A DNA stretch of 64,000 bases from Diacronema lutheri (taxonomy: Eukaryota > Haptophyta > Pavlovophyceae > Pavlovales > Pavlovaceae), in NCBI GenBank assembly GCA_019448385.1, contig JAGTXO010000049.1, positions 43,501 to 107,500 on the forward strand, given 5' to 3'. The notes under the pieces are model-generated. The model saw nothing but the letters and a program-made list of their open reading frames with translations, did not search any database and was not told the origin of the DNA. The stretch's first letter is position 1. Each line of letters starts with the position of its first letter. Position numbers and translations under genes: made by a program. This document shows, piece by piece, positions 29,976 to 39,900 of this stretch.

Positions 29976-31357
29976 TGCCATTCCTCCTGTCCGGCGCAGT
30001 GATGGTGATCACATGCGACGTTGGCTTTGGCGTGCTCGGCGAATGGCAGGGCAAGCGCTTTGTCCATCGCTCCGTGCTGCCCGCTGCGCTCTCGCCGCTC
30101 AAATTCATTGTGCAATGGGTGCGGGCGGGCCGCCCCGACCTCCCGCGCGCTGCTTTCGGAGCGCGCGTCCCTTCCGTCCCCTTGGCCCCGCCCTCGCCGC
30201 TTTGCCAACGCGCGTCCCTTCCGTCCCCTTGGCCCCGCCCTCGCCGCTTTGCCAACGCGCGTCCCTTCCGTCCCCTTGGCCCCGCCCTCGCCGCTTTGCC
30301 AACGCGCGTACCTTCCGTCCCCTTGGCCCCGCCCTCGCCGCTTTGCCAACGCGCGTCCCGCCCCTCGGCCGGCCGGCCACACTCGCCCGCGCGCCGCAGG
30401 GCGGCGAGCCGACGCGACCAGGGCACGACCTGGTGATCCCGCCGCGCACGCCGCCTCAGGAGGTCATCTCCGCGGCGGGCGGCGACCATCCGTACGCGTG
30501 CGCGTACGCGGGTCGCAAGCAGGGCACGCCGCGCGCGCCGACGGAGCGTGGTGGCGCCTTCTTCTTCTTCCGCGGCAAGATCATCCTCGGCAACCCCGTC
30601 TACTCGCAGGGCGTGCGCCAAAAGGTGTACCGGCTGCACCACCAGCGCGACAATTGGGTCATCTCCGACCAGAGCTCGCGCAATTTTTACCACGAGATGG
30701 CAACCGCCCAATTTTGCTTTGCGCCCACAGGCACGCCGCCGGCGGCACGCGGTCGGCGGCACGCGGCCGGCGACGCGCGGCCGGTGGCGCGCGCGCGCGC
30801 GCGCGCGCGCGCGCGCGCCGCCGCCTGCAGGCCGGTGGGCGACAACCCCGGTCTGTGCCCACCCCCCCGCACGCGCCTCCGCCGCGCGTCGCGTCGCAGG
30901 GTGGGGCTGGGGCCAGCGCGTCTTCGAGGCGATCTTGAGCGGTTGCATCCCGGTCGTGATGCAGTCCGACAATGCGCAGCCCTTCGAGCACATTTTGCCG
31001 TGGGATCGGTTTGCCGTGATGCTCAACGAGTCGCACATCCCGCGGCTGCACGAGATCCTCGCGGCCATCCCGATGGCGCGCGTCGAGTCGCTGCAGCGCA
31101 CGCTCTCGTGCGTGTGGCCGCGGCTCGCCTTCTTCTCGTCGCCCGCGCAGAAGGAGGCGTTCGGCAGCCTCGCGAGCATAGACGCCTTCGAGATGATGAT
31201 GCTCGAGCTGTCCGCGCACCAGGCCAGGGCGCGCGGCGACGCCACCGCCGGCCACGCGTGGGAGAACGCGACGCGCATCCTGCGCACGGGCGTGTGCTCT
31301 TGCGCGATGACAGCCTACGACTCGTCGCCGGCTGCGACTGCACAGCCACTGTATTAA
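28452..31357 (+). CDS. Exostosin-like (GT47) glycosyltransferase with EGF-like repeats
   Basis: A 768-aa type II Golgi-type protein; exons 28452-29850, 30000-30118, 30400-30730, 30900-31357, all frame-consistent. A TM anchor near residues 9-27 (MFAVGAAGLLIFLNYQYV) is followed by a coiled-coil stem and EGF-like Cys modules (CGPEGTCNRAIGECSCPPHR; CNGRGRCVDSVCACDDGFWG). The exostosin domain starts at VYVYELPGRFTTWL. It includes ADFFFVPLYRSLGA, HDLVIPPRTP, FFFFRGKIILGNPVYSQGVR and FEAILSGCIPVVMQSDNAQP. GT47 enzymes transfer glucuronic acid, xylose, galactose or arabinose to wall polysaccharides or proteoglycans. Intron 1 holds a 36-C tract, intron 2 a 47-bp minisatellite, and intron 3 has a GC donor (G|GCACGC) and a (GC)n run. 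Confidence 0.9.
29937..29972 (+). repeat. 36-nt poly-C tract in GT47 intron 1
   Basis: Immediately upstream of TCCTGCCATTCCTCCTGTCC and the acceptor GCAG at 29998. It makes up most of the polypyrimidine tract of a 149-nt intron. Confidence 0.9.
30162..30349 (+). repeat. 47-bp minisatellite, 4 copies, intronic
   Basis: Four contiguous 47-bp units start at 30162, 30209, 30256 and 30303, with a partial fifth at 30350. Each begins CGCGCGTCCCTTCCGTCCCC and ends GCTTTGCCAA. Copies are identical except for one C-to-A in the start of unit 4/5 (GCGTACC). The array sits wholly in the 281-nt GT47 intron 30119-30399. Near identity implies recent expansion. Confidence 0.92.
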
Positions 31358-31390
31358 AAACGCAGTCTGTACAGGATGATGCGCCGCGCA

Positions 31391-33115
31391 TCAGAGACTG
31401 CGCCTGTGCGAGCCGGACACGGAGCGTGCGCTCGCCGCTGGCCGCTCGAGCACGGCGCGCTGGGCGAGCGGCGTCGGCTGCCGCCGTGCGTCGAGCGTCG
31501 CGGAGGGGGAGGTGTTCGGCGGCGGCGCGCTGCTCTGCCTGGCGACGGTCGGCAGAGGCAGCAGCCGGCCGACCGACGTCGCGTGCTGCGCCCTGCCGGC
31601 GCGACCGTCAAGCGCGCCATCTGCGCCGTCGCCGAGCACAGCCGCAACCTCGCGCTGCGCGCGCGCGTGCTCGTCGAGGCGCATCGGCGTGGCCCAGAGG
31701 ATCTTGCGCAAGCAGGCGGGGCAGATGCTATCAGCCGCGTGCCCGTCCGGCCCCGCGAGCGCGCACGCGTACATGACGCACGGCGCGAGGCCGAGCATCC
31801 GCGCGAGCGCCGTCTGCACGTAGCGCGCGGCCCGGGCGGCAGCGGGCAGGCGGGCACCGGCGGCGGTGGGCGTGCACGGGACGACGAGGACGGACGACAC
31901 CGCCTCGGCCTCCGCGCCCACGTGCAGGTGCGCTGGCAGCTCGACGTCCGATAGCGCGAGCGTCGCAAAGATGGCGGCGCCTGTGGAACGCGCGCCCAAC
32001 GCGAGGCCCTGCAGCACGCCCTTGCGCTCCGCGCGCTCTGTCGCGCCGCGCGCCGCCTCGAGCACATCGTCGGCGGGGTGTGCGTGCGTGCGGCGCGGCT
32101 TGGCCATCGGCTCGAGCACGACGACGTCGAGCCCCGTCGTCGCCTTGGCCGCGAAGCGCACTGCGCGCACCGCGTCTCGCCCAACTTTGCCGACGACGCA
32201 AACGGCGACGGTGCAGCCAGCGTCGAGCGCGCGGGCGGACGCGGTGAACTCGGCGAAGGACTGCTGCGCGTCAGCGTCAGCCGCGCCGCCGACGAGCGCA
32301 GGGGGGGGGTGCGCGTCCCACTGGGCGCGGCTCGCGCTCGGGTGCGGCGACGGCGGCGTGCGCGAACGTGACGATACCGCGGACGCGAAGGCGGGCAGCG
32401 GCTGCAGCGCCTGCTCGAGGGGGGAGCGCTGCCTCTCAACGCCGTCTGCGGAGGCGGCGGACCGCGAGTTGCGACGCGTCGGCGAGAGCGACGCGATCTC
32501 GATGAATGCGCCGCCGTGCGTCGTCTCGATGAACCGCTTGTCGGCCGTGCGGGCGTGGTCGTCGACCGGCAGGAGGCGCTGCTGCTCCTCGGCGGCGGCG
32601 CGTTCGGCAGCGAGGTGGATCGCGTGGATGCCAATGTTGGCCGCCTCGCTGTGACGGCGCGCACGCATGCGCGCGGCGTCAGCAGCGACGCGCAGGAGGA
32701 TGTCGTCCGTCGCCTCGTACGGACGCGCGTCCTCGTCGTCCGAGCCCGAGCTCGAGCCGTCCGCCGCCGAGCTGACGAGAGCCCAGGGCGTGCCAGGCGG
32801 CGCGGGTCTCGACGAGAGTGACTTGGCGCGTTGACGCATTGGCTCTACTACGTCGCGCTCATCGAGCGCCGAATCGGAACGCCGCTGCAGTTGAGCAGTG
32901 GGCGGCGCGAGCAGGCCTTCGCCCCTCGCCGCCGCGCCCGCGCCTGCGCCCGCACCGGCGCCGCCGAGCTTGATGAACGCGTTTTGCGCGTCAGCGACGA
33001 GGACGATGCGGCGGAAGCGCTGGCGCAGCGCGCTGAGCTGCTTCTCTTCCGCCTCCTTGGTTCGCACCTGCGCGAGCAGGTAGCTCTTGCGGCGCGGGCG
33101 CACCGTTTCCACCAT
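31391..33115 (-). CDS. Archaemetzincin-like protein lacking the catalytic zinc site
   Basis: A 574-aa protein. The first ~300 residues are low-complexity and charged. From ~305 an archaemetzincin (peptidase M54) fold is recognisable. CTVAVCVVGKVGRDAVRAVR leads in; AAIFATLALSDVELPAHLHV corresponds to the family's DLYP/FVFG region; ARMLGLAPCVMYACALAGPD and SICPACLRKIL form the Cys-rich end. Family members have H-E-x-x-H-x-x-G-x-x-H plus a structural Cys4 zinc site. Here the segment reads VQTALARMLGLAPC, so the catalytic Glu and the zinc His residues are replaced while the Cys residues remain. It is therefore probably a non-catalytic scaffold. The ATG at 33115 is chosen; an upstream TTG is ignored. 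Confidence 0.68.
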   Translation of the reverse strand: MVETVRPRRKSYLLAQVRTKEAEEKQLSALRQRFRRIVLVADAQNAFIKLGGAGAGAGAGAAARGEGLLAPPTAQLQRRSDSALDERDVVEPMRQRAKSLSSRPAPPGTPWALVSSAADGSSSGSDDEDARPYEATDDILLRVAADAARMRARRHSEAANIGIHAIHLAAERAAAEEQQRLLPVDDHARTADKRFIETTHGGAFIEIASLSPTRRNSRSAASADGVERQRSPLEQALQPLPAFASAVSSRSRTPPSPHPSASRAQWDAHPPPALVGGAADADAQQSFAEFTASARALDAGCTVAVCVVGKVGRDAVRAVRFAAKATTGLDVVVLEPMAKPRRTHAHPADDVLEAARGATERAERKGVLQGLALGARSTGAAIFATLALSDVELPAHLHVGAEAEAVSSVLVVPCTPTAAGARLPAAARAARYVQTALARMLGLAPCVMYACALAGPDGHAADSICPACLRKILWATPMRLDEHARAQREVAAVLGDGADGALDGRAGRAQHATSVGRLLPLPTVARQSSAPPPNTSPSATLDARRQPTPLAQRAVLERPAASARSVSGSHRRSL

Positions 33116-33207
33116 GTTTGTGTCCACTTGGCGGAACAGAATTGGCAACGCCTTTAAATACTAACGACGCTTTAAATGACGGGCAACTCGTGGTGGAAAC
33201 GGTGCGC
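33098..33207. repeat. 17-bp perfect inverted repeat around a start codon
   Basis: GCGCACCGTTTCCACCA (33098-33114) pairs exactly with TGGTGGAAACGGTGCGC (33191-33207) across a 76-bp spacer. The left arm is the beginning of the archaemetzincin-like gene (ATG at 33115, minus), so the right arm is an inverted copy of its first codons. The spacer holds TTTAAATACTAACGACGCTTTAAA-type sequence. Confidence 0.8.
33155..33172 (+). repeat. Dispersed 18-mer TAAATACTAACGACGCTT, copy 2
   Basis: Identical to 18494-18511. Here it is flanked by TTTAAA on both sides and lies centrally within the 17-bp inverted repeat. Both copies are thus at the heart of inverted-repeat structures. Confidence 0.7.
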
Positions 33208-33279
33208 GGTGCCTGACGGCGCAAGTGGACCAACGCCACCGACCGGGCGTGACCCAACGCCACCGACCGGGCCCGGACG

Positions 33280-33867
33280 TCAGAAGATGAGCGACGATGC
33301 GTCGATGCTGTCAACGAGCAAGTCTGCGTCAGGCAGGCCGCCGCCGGGCGCGGGCGCGGGTGGGAAGAGAGTCTGGGGGCTCGCTCGTGCGTCGCCCTTG
33401 GAGCGCTTAGCCGCGGGCGAGGGCTCCTTGCCGACCTGCGAGCTGTCCGCTATCCGCGCGCTCGCGCGCCCGCCTCCAAGCATGCAGCCCTCGAGGTGCT
33501 TTGCGAATCGATTGGCCGCGACCTTTTTGCCGCAGTGCGAGCATTTGAAGTTGTCGATGGCGACGGTTCGCGGCTTCGTGCCGAACACGTCGAGGCCCGG
33601 TTCGCGCGAGACGACACGATCCGCCAGCTTCGCGGCGCGCTGCTGGATCGCCGAGATGAGCTTGCGCTCAAAGTCGTCGTACGCGGCGAGAGGGGCGGCA
33701 ACGGCGCCGTCGGAATCAGCGCCCACCTTGCCGCAGCTGAGGCACGCGGTGGTGGTCTTCAGCGCGCGATGGAGCGGAAAGCACACCTCGCGCACGATGT
33801 CCTCCACAAACTCCTCGAATACGAGCTCCGCCAAGTTGGAGCCGTCCGCTGGCCCGGCGCGCGACAT
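33280..33867 (-). CDS. SGF11: SGF11/ATXN7L3-like SAGA deubiquitinase-module subunit
   Basis: A 195-aa protein. The N-terminal helix NLAELVFEEFVEDIVREVCF followed by PLHRALKT matches the SGF11 helix that threads into the Ubp8/Sus1 assembly. The zinc finger DNFKCSHCGKKVAANRFAKH then LEGCMLGGGRASARIA has the family C-x2-C-x10-H-x3-C spacing and the basic R-x-S-x-R tail that contacts the nucleosome acidic patch. A CLSCG pair near residue 45 is an extra possible metal site. The C-terminus is Ser/Pro-rich. It acts in the nucleus in H2B deubiquitination by SAGA. The ATG at 33867 is used, since the in-frame codon upstream is TTG. No intron. Confidence 0.9.
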   Translation of the reverse strand: MSRAGPADGSNLAELVFEEFVEDIVREVCFPLHRALKTTTACLSCGKVGADSDGAVAAPLAAYDDFERKLISAIQQRAAKLADRVVSREPGLDVFGTKPRTVAIDNFKCSHCGKKVAANRFAKHLEGCMLGGGRASARIADSSQVGKEPSPAAKRSKGDARASPQTLFPPAPAPGGGLPDADLLVDSIDASSLIF

Positions 33868-33996
33868 CCGGCCGGGGGCCAAGTTTTAAAAAAGAAGTCG
33901 CGTCAGGGGACGTCGACTTCCGCCCTCGCACCGTCGCACGCATGGCCACACGCGCACACCGGCGCCGCTGCTGAGGCGCGCGCCCATCCGGCGCGC

Positions 33997-36900
33997 TCAC
34001 TCAAACTCCTCCCACGAGAAGGCGTCGGCGGGTGGCGCCATCGTGAAGAAGACGTGTTCTCTGACCGGGTCCTCCGGGTCGACGCCCAGCCGCTCGCCCT
34101 TCTCGACGGCGACGAGCTGCGCAATCAGCAGCTTGAGCTCCATCGACGCGTGCGCAATCGCCATCACCGTCCTCGAGCGGTCGGGCCGCTGCGAGATCCG
34201 CTCGAGCACCGCGTCGACCGTTGGCCCGTCGAAGAGCCGCTCGGCGGTGACGAGCTCGAAGATGACGCAGCCGAGCGCCCAGTACTCCGACGCGACTGAG
34301 TAGTCGAGCGAGCGCACGACCTCGGGCGCCATGTACGGCGGCGTGCCCACGCGCCGCGCCGCCACCGGCGCCGCGCCGCGCTGCGCGTGCGCGTTCTGCG
34401 CCGCGTCGCCCGCGTCGCCCGCGCCCGACGACGAGGCGGACGCCACCTCGGACGGGCGCGCGGCGTGCGGCACGTGCCCGCTCGAGAGATGGACGGGCTG
34501 CGAAGTCGCACCCGACTCGCGCGCTGAAGCCGGTCGCGCGCACAGCGCCCAGCCGGGCTGACCTCGGCCCGGCGAGCCCGGCGTGCTCGCGCCCGCAGCG
34601 CTTGGTGCGCGCGACTGCGCACCGGACTGCGCACCGGACTGCACTCCGGACTGCACACCGGACGCGAACGGTTTGGCCGACGAGGTGGCGGCCGCGAGCG
34701 AGAAATCGGGCGCGCTGCCGCGCCGTCGGTGCGGCTGCGAGCCCGCCGGCGCCGCCCGCCGCTCCGGCCCGTGCGGCGGCTGGCGCGCGGGCGGAGGCGG
34801 CGGCGCCCATGGCTGCACGCGCGTCGAGCCGGGCGATGCGCCGTCGCGCGCGCTCGCGCCGCCGTCCGCCGCGCCACGCGTGCGCGCCGGGCGGCTCGAA
34901 GCGGGCGGCACGGCGCCGAACGCGTCTGCGCCGGATTGGGGCGCCGGGGACGGCAGCTCGCGGCCGATGGGCGGCAGCGCCCGCGACGGCGCTTCGCTCG
35001 CCGTGCGCGCACGCGCAGAGGCCTCGCGAGCTGCGCTCGTGTCGGCGTCGCCGATCGCCGGACTGCGCGCGTCCTCGCCGCCATCGCTGCCGCCGCCGCC
35101 GCCACCGCCGCCCACGTTGGCGCACAGCCCGAGCGGCGCGGCGCCCGAGGCCGCGTGTGAGCTCGTGCTCGCGCGCGCGCCGTGCGACGCTGTGGGGACG
35201 CACGATGCGGACCGCCGACGCACGCGCGCACTGGCGCGCCTGCGGTCGCGCGCGGCGACGAGCATCTGCACGAGCTCGGCGCACGATTCGGCAGCGTGTG
35301 CGCCCGAGCTCGAGAGCGGCAGCAGCACGTAGTCGTGTATCACCTCGCGCGCGAGCAAGAGCACGAGCGCGTCGAAGGCCGCCATCGTTGTGCCCGCGCT
35401 GTTGCCCGCGAGCTCGGCGGCGGGTGGCGGCGCGCTCGGCTGCGTGGCCGCCGAAGCGGAGGCCGCACAGCCGAGCGCGGCGTCGAGCTGCGAGACGCTC
35501 AGCTCGAGTCCGAGCTGCGCACGCTGCAGCACGGCAATCACCGGCGCGTCCGTGCGCGCACTCAGCCAAGGGATCGGCACGCGCGCGTCCGGCTGTAACG
35601 GCGGCTGTAACGGCGGCGGTTGCGCGGAGGGCGCGGCGGCGTGCGGCGGGTCGGCGGCGACGCGCTGCAGCTCGGGGAGCAACTCGTCGAACGAGACGAG
35701 CAGCGCGTCCGCCTGCACGGCGCTCTGCCACGCCGTGCCGCCGCCGTGCGCGTCGTGGAGTGCACGCATGTTCTGCCACGCGCTGCACACGACCGACGCG
35801 CCGCCCGCTCCGCCCTCGGCCTCGGGCGCGTCGAGCGCGGGCGCAGTGCGCGAGAGTGCCGCCTCGAGCGCGGTTGCCACCGATTTTCCGACCAGCGCGA
35901 CGCGCAGCGCGCCACCACTCAGACCCGGCGCGCCGGCCGCAGCGCCGGCCGTCGCCGGCCGCGCGAAGCCGTGCGCGCCGGTCGAGCCCATCACCTTTTG
36001 CAGCGTGGCGAGCGCGCCAAACGCCGAATCGGACGCACCGCACCGCAGCGGCGCGTGCGGCGCGAGTTCTGCCGACGGTGCGTCAACGTCCGGGCCCACC
36101 GCCTCGGCTTGCGCTGCATGGGCGCCCACCGCCTCGGCTTGCGCTGCGTGGGCGTTGGGTGGTGTGCGTGCGGGCAGCAGTGCGGAGAGGCCAAAGTCGA
36201 CGAGCTTGAGCCGCGCGGCGCCGACGAGGATGGCGTTCTCCGGCTTGATGTCGCGGTGCAGCACGCCGAGGGCGTGAATCGTCTGCAACGCGAGCACAAA
36301 CTGCGCGGCCACCGTGCGCACCAGCGCCTCTGGCAGCCGCACGAACCGGTGGCGCGCACACAGCTGGGAGAGGGGCATACCCGCGACGTACTCGAGGACG
36401 AGGTGGATCGCGCTCGGCTCGGCGATGACGTGGAGCAGCTGCACGATCTGCCGCCCCCTGAGCGACGCGAGGATCTTGAGCTCCGCCTGCACGTGCTCGA
36501 GCTGCAGCGTCGACCTGCGCAACGTCTTGATCGCGACGCGCTCACCCGTCGCGCACGAGGTGGCGAGGCGCACGCGCGAGAAGGCGCCGCGGCCGAGCGG
36601 CCTGCCGAAGATGTAGTCGAGGTGCAGCGAGCCGATGCCCTCCGCGCCGCGCCCGCTCGTGTGCGGGCCGAGGCCGACGCACGCGAAGACGAAGAGCGCT
36701 TCGTCGCCCTCCACCTCGCACACGCCGGGCGCGGACGACACGACGGTGGCGGTCGAGTCTGTGCGTGCGAGCGCAGGCGTCGGTGGCGCGAGGCACGCGC
36801 GCCGGAACGAGCCGCTCGCGGCGTCGGGCAGCGCGGCCGCCGCGGCGCACAGCCCCACGTTCGCGCCCGCCGAGCCGCGCGCGGGGCTACTCGACGGCAG

Positions 36901-39900
36901 CGCCGCGCCAGGCTCGACGGCGCGCGCGCTCGCAGCGGCTTGAGCGGCCGCACCGCCCGCGCCCAAGCCGAACGCATCTGTGCCGGCGTACGAGCCGCTC
37001 GGCAGCCGCTCGAGCGCGGCGCGCGCGAGCGCCGTGCGGCCGAGCATCGACGCGCACGAGTGCGCAAACGACGAGCGACCGACGCGACTTGCGGCGCGCG
37101 CGCTCGGCGTCGCGTGGCGCGGCGAGGGCGCACGCTCGGCGGGCGAGCCCGCGCCGGACGGCTGCTGCGCGTCGCGCTGCGCGAGCAGCAGCCGCGCGAA
37201 GCAGAGCCTGCGCTTCACGCGGCGCGAGAGGAGTCGAGTCTGCGCGCGCGTGAGCAGCACCGCAACGCCCAGCTCGCGCGTCGGTGCGTCGGCGCGCGCG
37301 AGGCGGTCGAAGGGCGTGCCCCACGAGCAGAAGGCGAGGCGCGCGCCGGTCGCAAGCACGCCGCGCACGATCATGCCGTGGAGCACGCTCACCGTCACGC
37401 GCAGCCGGACGCGGTGCCGCTCGTTGAAGCCATCAAGTGCGCGCTCGAAGCGCGAGACGAGCTCGAGCGACGCCTCGAGCGCGCCGTTGAGCGCGCGCTC
37501 GTCGCCCTCGACGTCGGCTGCGTGCGCGCTCGACCCGTCGGCCGCGCCGCCTGCCAGCGCCACGCCGCCGCCATTGAAGTGCGCCGAGCGCCGCACGAAG
37601 CTGCTGCCGCCGCCGCTGCCGCTGCCGTTGCCGCCGCGGCGCGCGCGTGAGCTGCCGCTCCCGCCACGGCCGTCCGAGCGCGCGCCAACCAACGCGGGCG
37701 GCGGATCGCACGGCGCGGTCGTCGCGCGGCCGCCGTGCGCATCGCGCGCGTCGCGGTCGAGCGCGCCCTCCCACGTGAGGCCGCTGCCATCCGGCGCGCG
37801 CTCGCCTCGACGCGCGTGCGCCGCGCCGCGCGGGCGTGTCGGGTGGACGAGGATGAGGTACTCGGAGGAGAGGCCAAAGCTCGAGGCCTTCTCGCAGCGC
37901 GGCGTCGAGGCGATGAGCTCGTCGAGCAGCGCGTACAGCTCGGTGAAGACCGTGAGCACGTCCGAGGCGGAGAGCAACTTGTATAACGACGCCTCGCCCG
38001 ACAGCCGAACGGCGACGAGGCCCGTCACGTACGAGGCCATGTCCGTCTCCTCGAGCGACGCGTACGTGAGCGGGAAGGAGGGCGGCAGCAGAGAGCGCTG
38101 CAGCGCCAGCTCGTTGCGCACACCCTCGGACACCTCGAGCCGGTACGCGTCGCGTTCGATGCTCCGGCGCGTGAACGCAACGGCCTCGCGCACGCTCGCG
38201 TGCTTGGCGTGCGTGCCAAGCGCGCAGCCGAGCGCGAGCCAGCCGGCCGCCGCGCCGCCGGCACCGCCGCCCGCGCCGAGCGAGCCGCCGAGCGCGCCGG
38301 TGAGCGCGCCGAGGCCGGCGGCCGCGCACCCACACGCCGCCGCCGCGTGCGCGCGCGTGCTCGCCACCGGCAGCCACACGGTCGCCCAGAGCATCGACGC
38401 GGCCCAGAGAAGCGCAGTTGTGCGTGCCGCCGCGCCCGCGGCAAAATCCCGCCGCTCCGCGAGCAGCGCGACGCACAGGGCGCGCGCGAGAAGCAGGGCG
38501 CTCGCGCACGCGAGCGCGGCGGCGGGCGCGAGGCGCGCGCGCAGCGCGGCGGCAGTGGCGCGCGCGTCCGCCCACAGCCGCGCGCCGCGCTCGTGCGCGC
38601 CGAGCGGCGCGATCGGCTCGTCGTCGTCCACCGAGCCGCGTCGCAGCACGCGCGCCACGACAAGTGGCGTGCGCACCATGCCGTGCTCGAGGCCGCCGTT
38701 TGTGCCATCGTCGCTGCCGTCGCGCGCCACGCCGCCGTTGGACAGCGCCGCGGCGCGCGCCGCGCCGGCGCGCATAAAGGCGCGCGCAGCTGCGCGCCTG
38801 CCGACCGTTACAGGCCGCGTCGCGCCGGGCGCCGGCTCGCTCCCGGTGCCGACGCGCGCCGCACGCGCACAGAGCGGGCGCGCGCACCGCGCGTGGCATG
38901 CGCGCCGCGCCCACGCGGGCGCGAACCGGCCGAGGGCGAGCGCGGCCGCGAGAACGAGCGCGGCCCCCGCGCTGAGCGCGAGCGCGAGCGCGTGCAGCGT
39001 GACGTAGGCGCGCGCCGCGCCGCGCCGCGCGGCGGGCGCGCATGGCGCGCGCTCGCACGCGCGCGCGGGCGCGCACGCGAGCGCGCACGCGAGCAGCGCG
39101 AGGAGCATCGCGAGCTGCGCGAGCGGCGCCTCGGAACCGAGCGACACCCACGCGATGCGCGCGCTCATTGCTCCGCGCAGCCGCGCGTGGTCGAAGTGCG
39201 GGTCGAGGACGAGAACTCGCGCGCGCCCGCGCAGTGCGGGCAGCCGCAGCACCGCCCACGCGCGCACGTTCTGCACGAACCACACCTCGACCTCGCGGCC
39301 GGACAGCACCGATTCGGCTGCCAGTTGGCGGTCCGCGTCGTCGCCCGCCAACGTCGCCGCCGCCGCCGTGCTCGCCGAATGCGCGGACGCGGACGGCGCG
39401 GAGATGGACGGCGTGCGGCTCGACGCGCTCGGCGGCCGGCCGTGCTCGTCGCCGTGCGTCGCGTGCGCGCGCGGCTCCGTGTCCGAGCGCGCGGACGGGC
39501 GCGGCGACGTGCAGGCGGTCGGCGGCACGCGCGACGCCGGCGCGCGCGGGCTGGCGTGCGAGAGCGGCGCGCGCGGCGCCGTGCTCGCCTCGGCCGACGC
39601 CGGCCTTTGCGCGCCCACGCCGGCGCGGTCGAACGCCGCGCCGCCGCCCGCCACGCCACGCATATGCGTCTCGTCCTCGCGCCACGTGACGCCCTTGACG
39701 CGTTCCGCCGTCACGGCGCGCAGCAGCACCGGTCGTTGGCCGACGGGCGCGGTGGCGCGACGCGTCGAGGAGGCCACGAGGCGTGGCGCGGACACCGCAG
39801 GGTGCTCCGCGCCGCGCGCGCGCTCCTCAACGCCTGCGTGCGCGCTGGCCGCGCGCGGCGGCATCTCGCGCACGGCCCGTGCGCCGGCCGCGCGCCACCG

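Noticed and set aside
32290-32310. G9 run in the archaemetzincin-like gene as a frameshift
   Set aside because: The frame is consistent on both sides and the domain order is intact, so no frameshift is needed.
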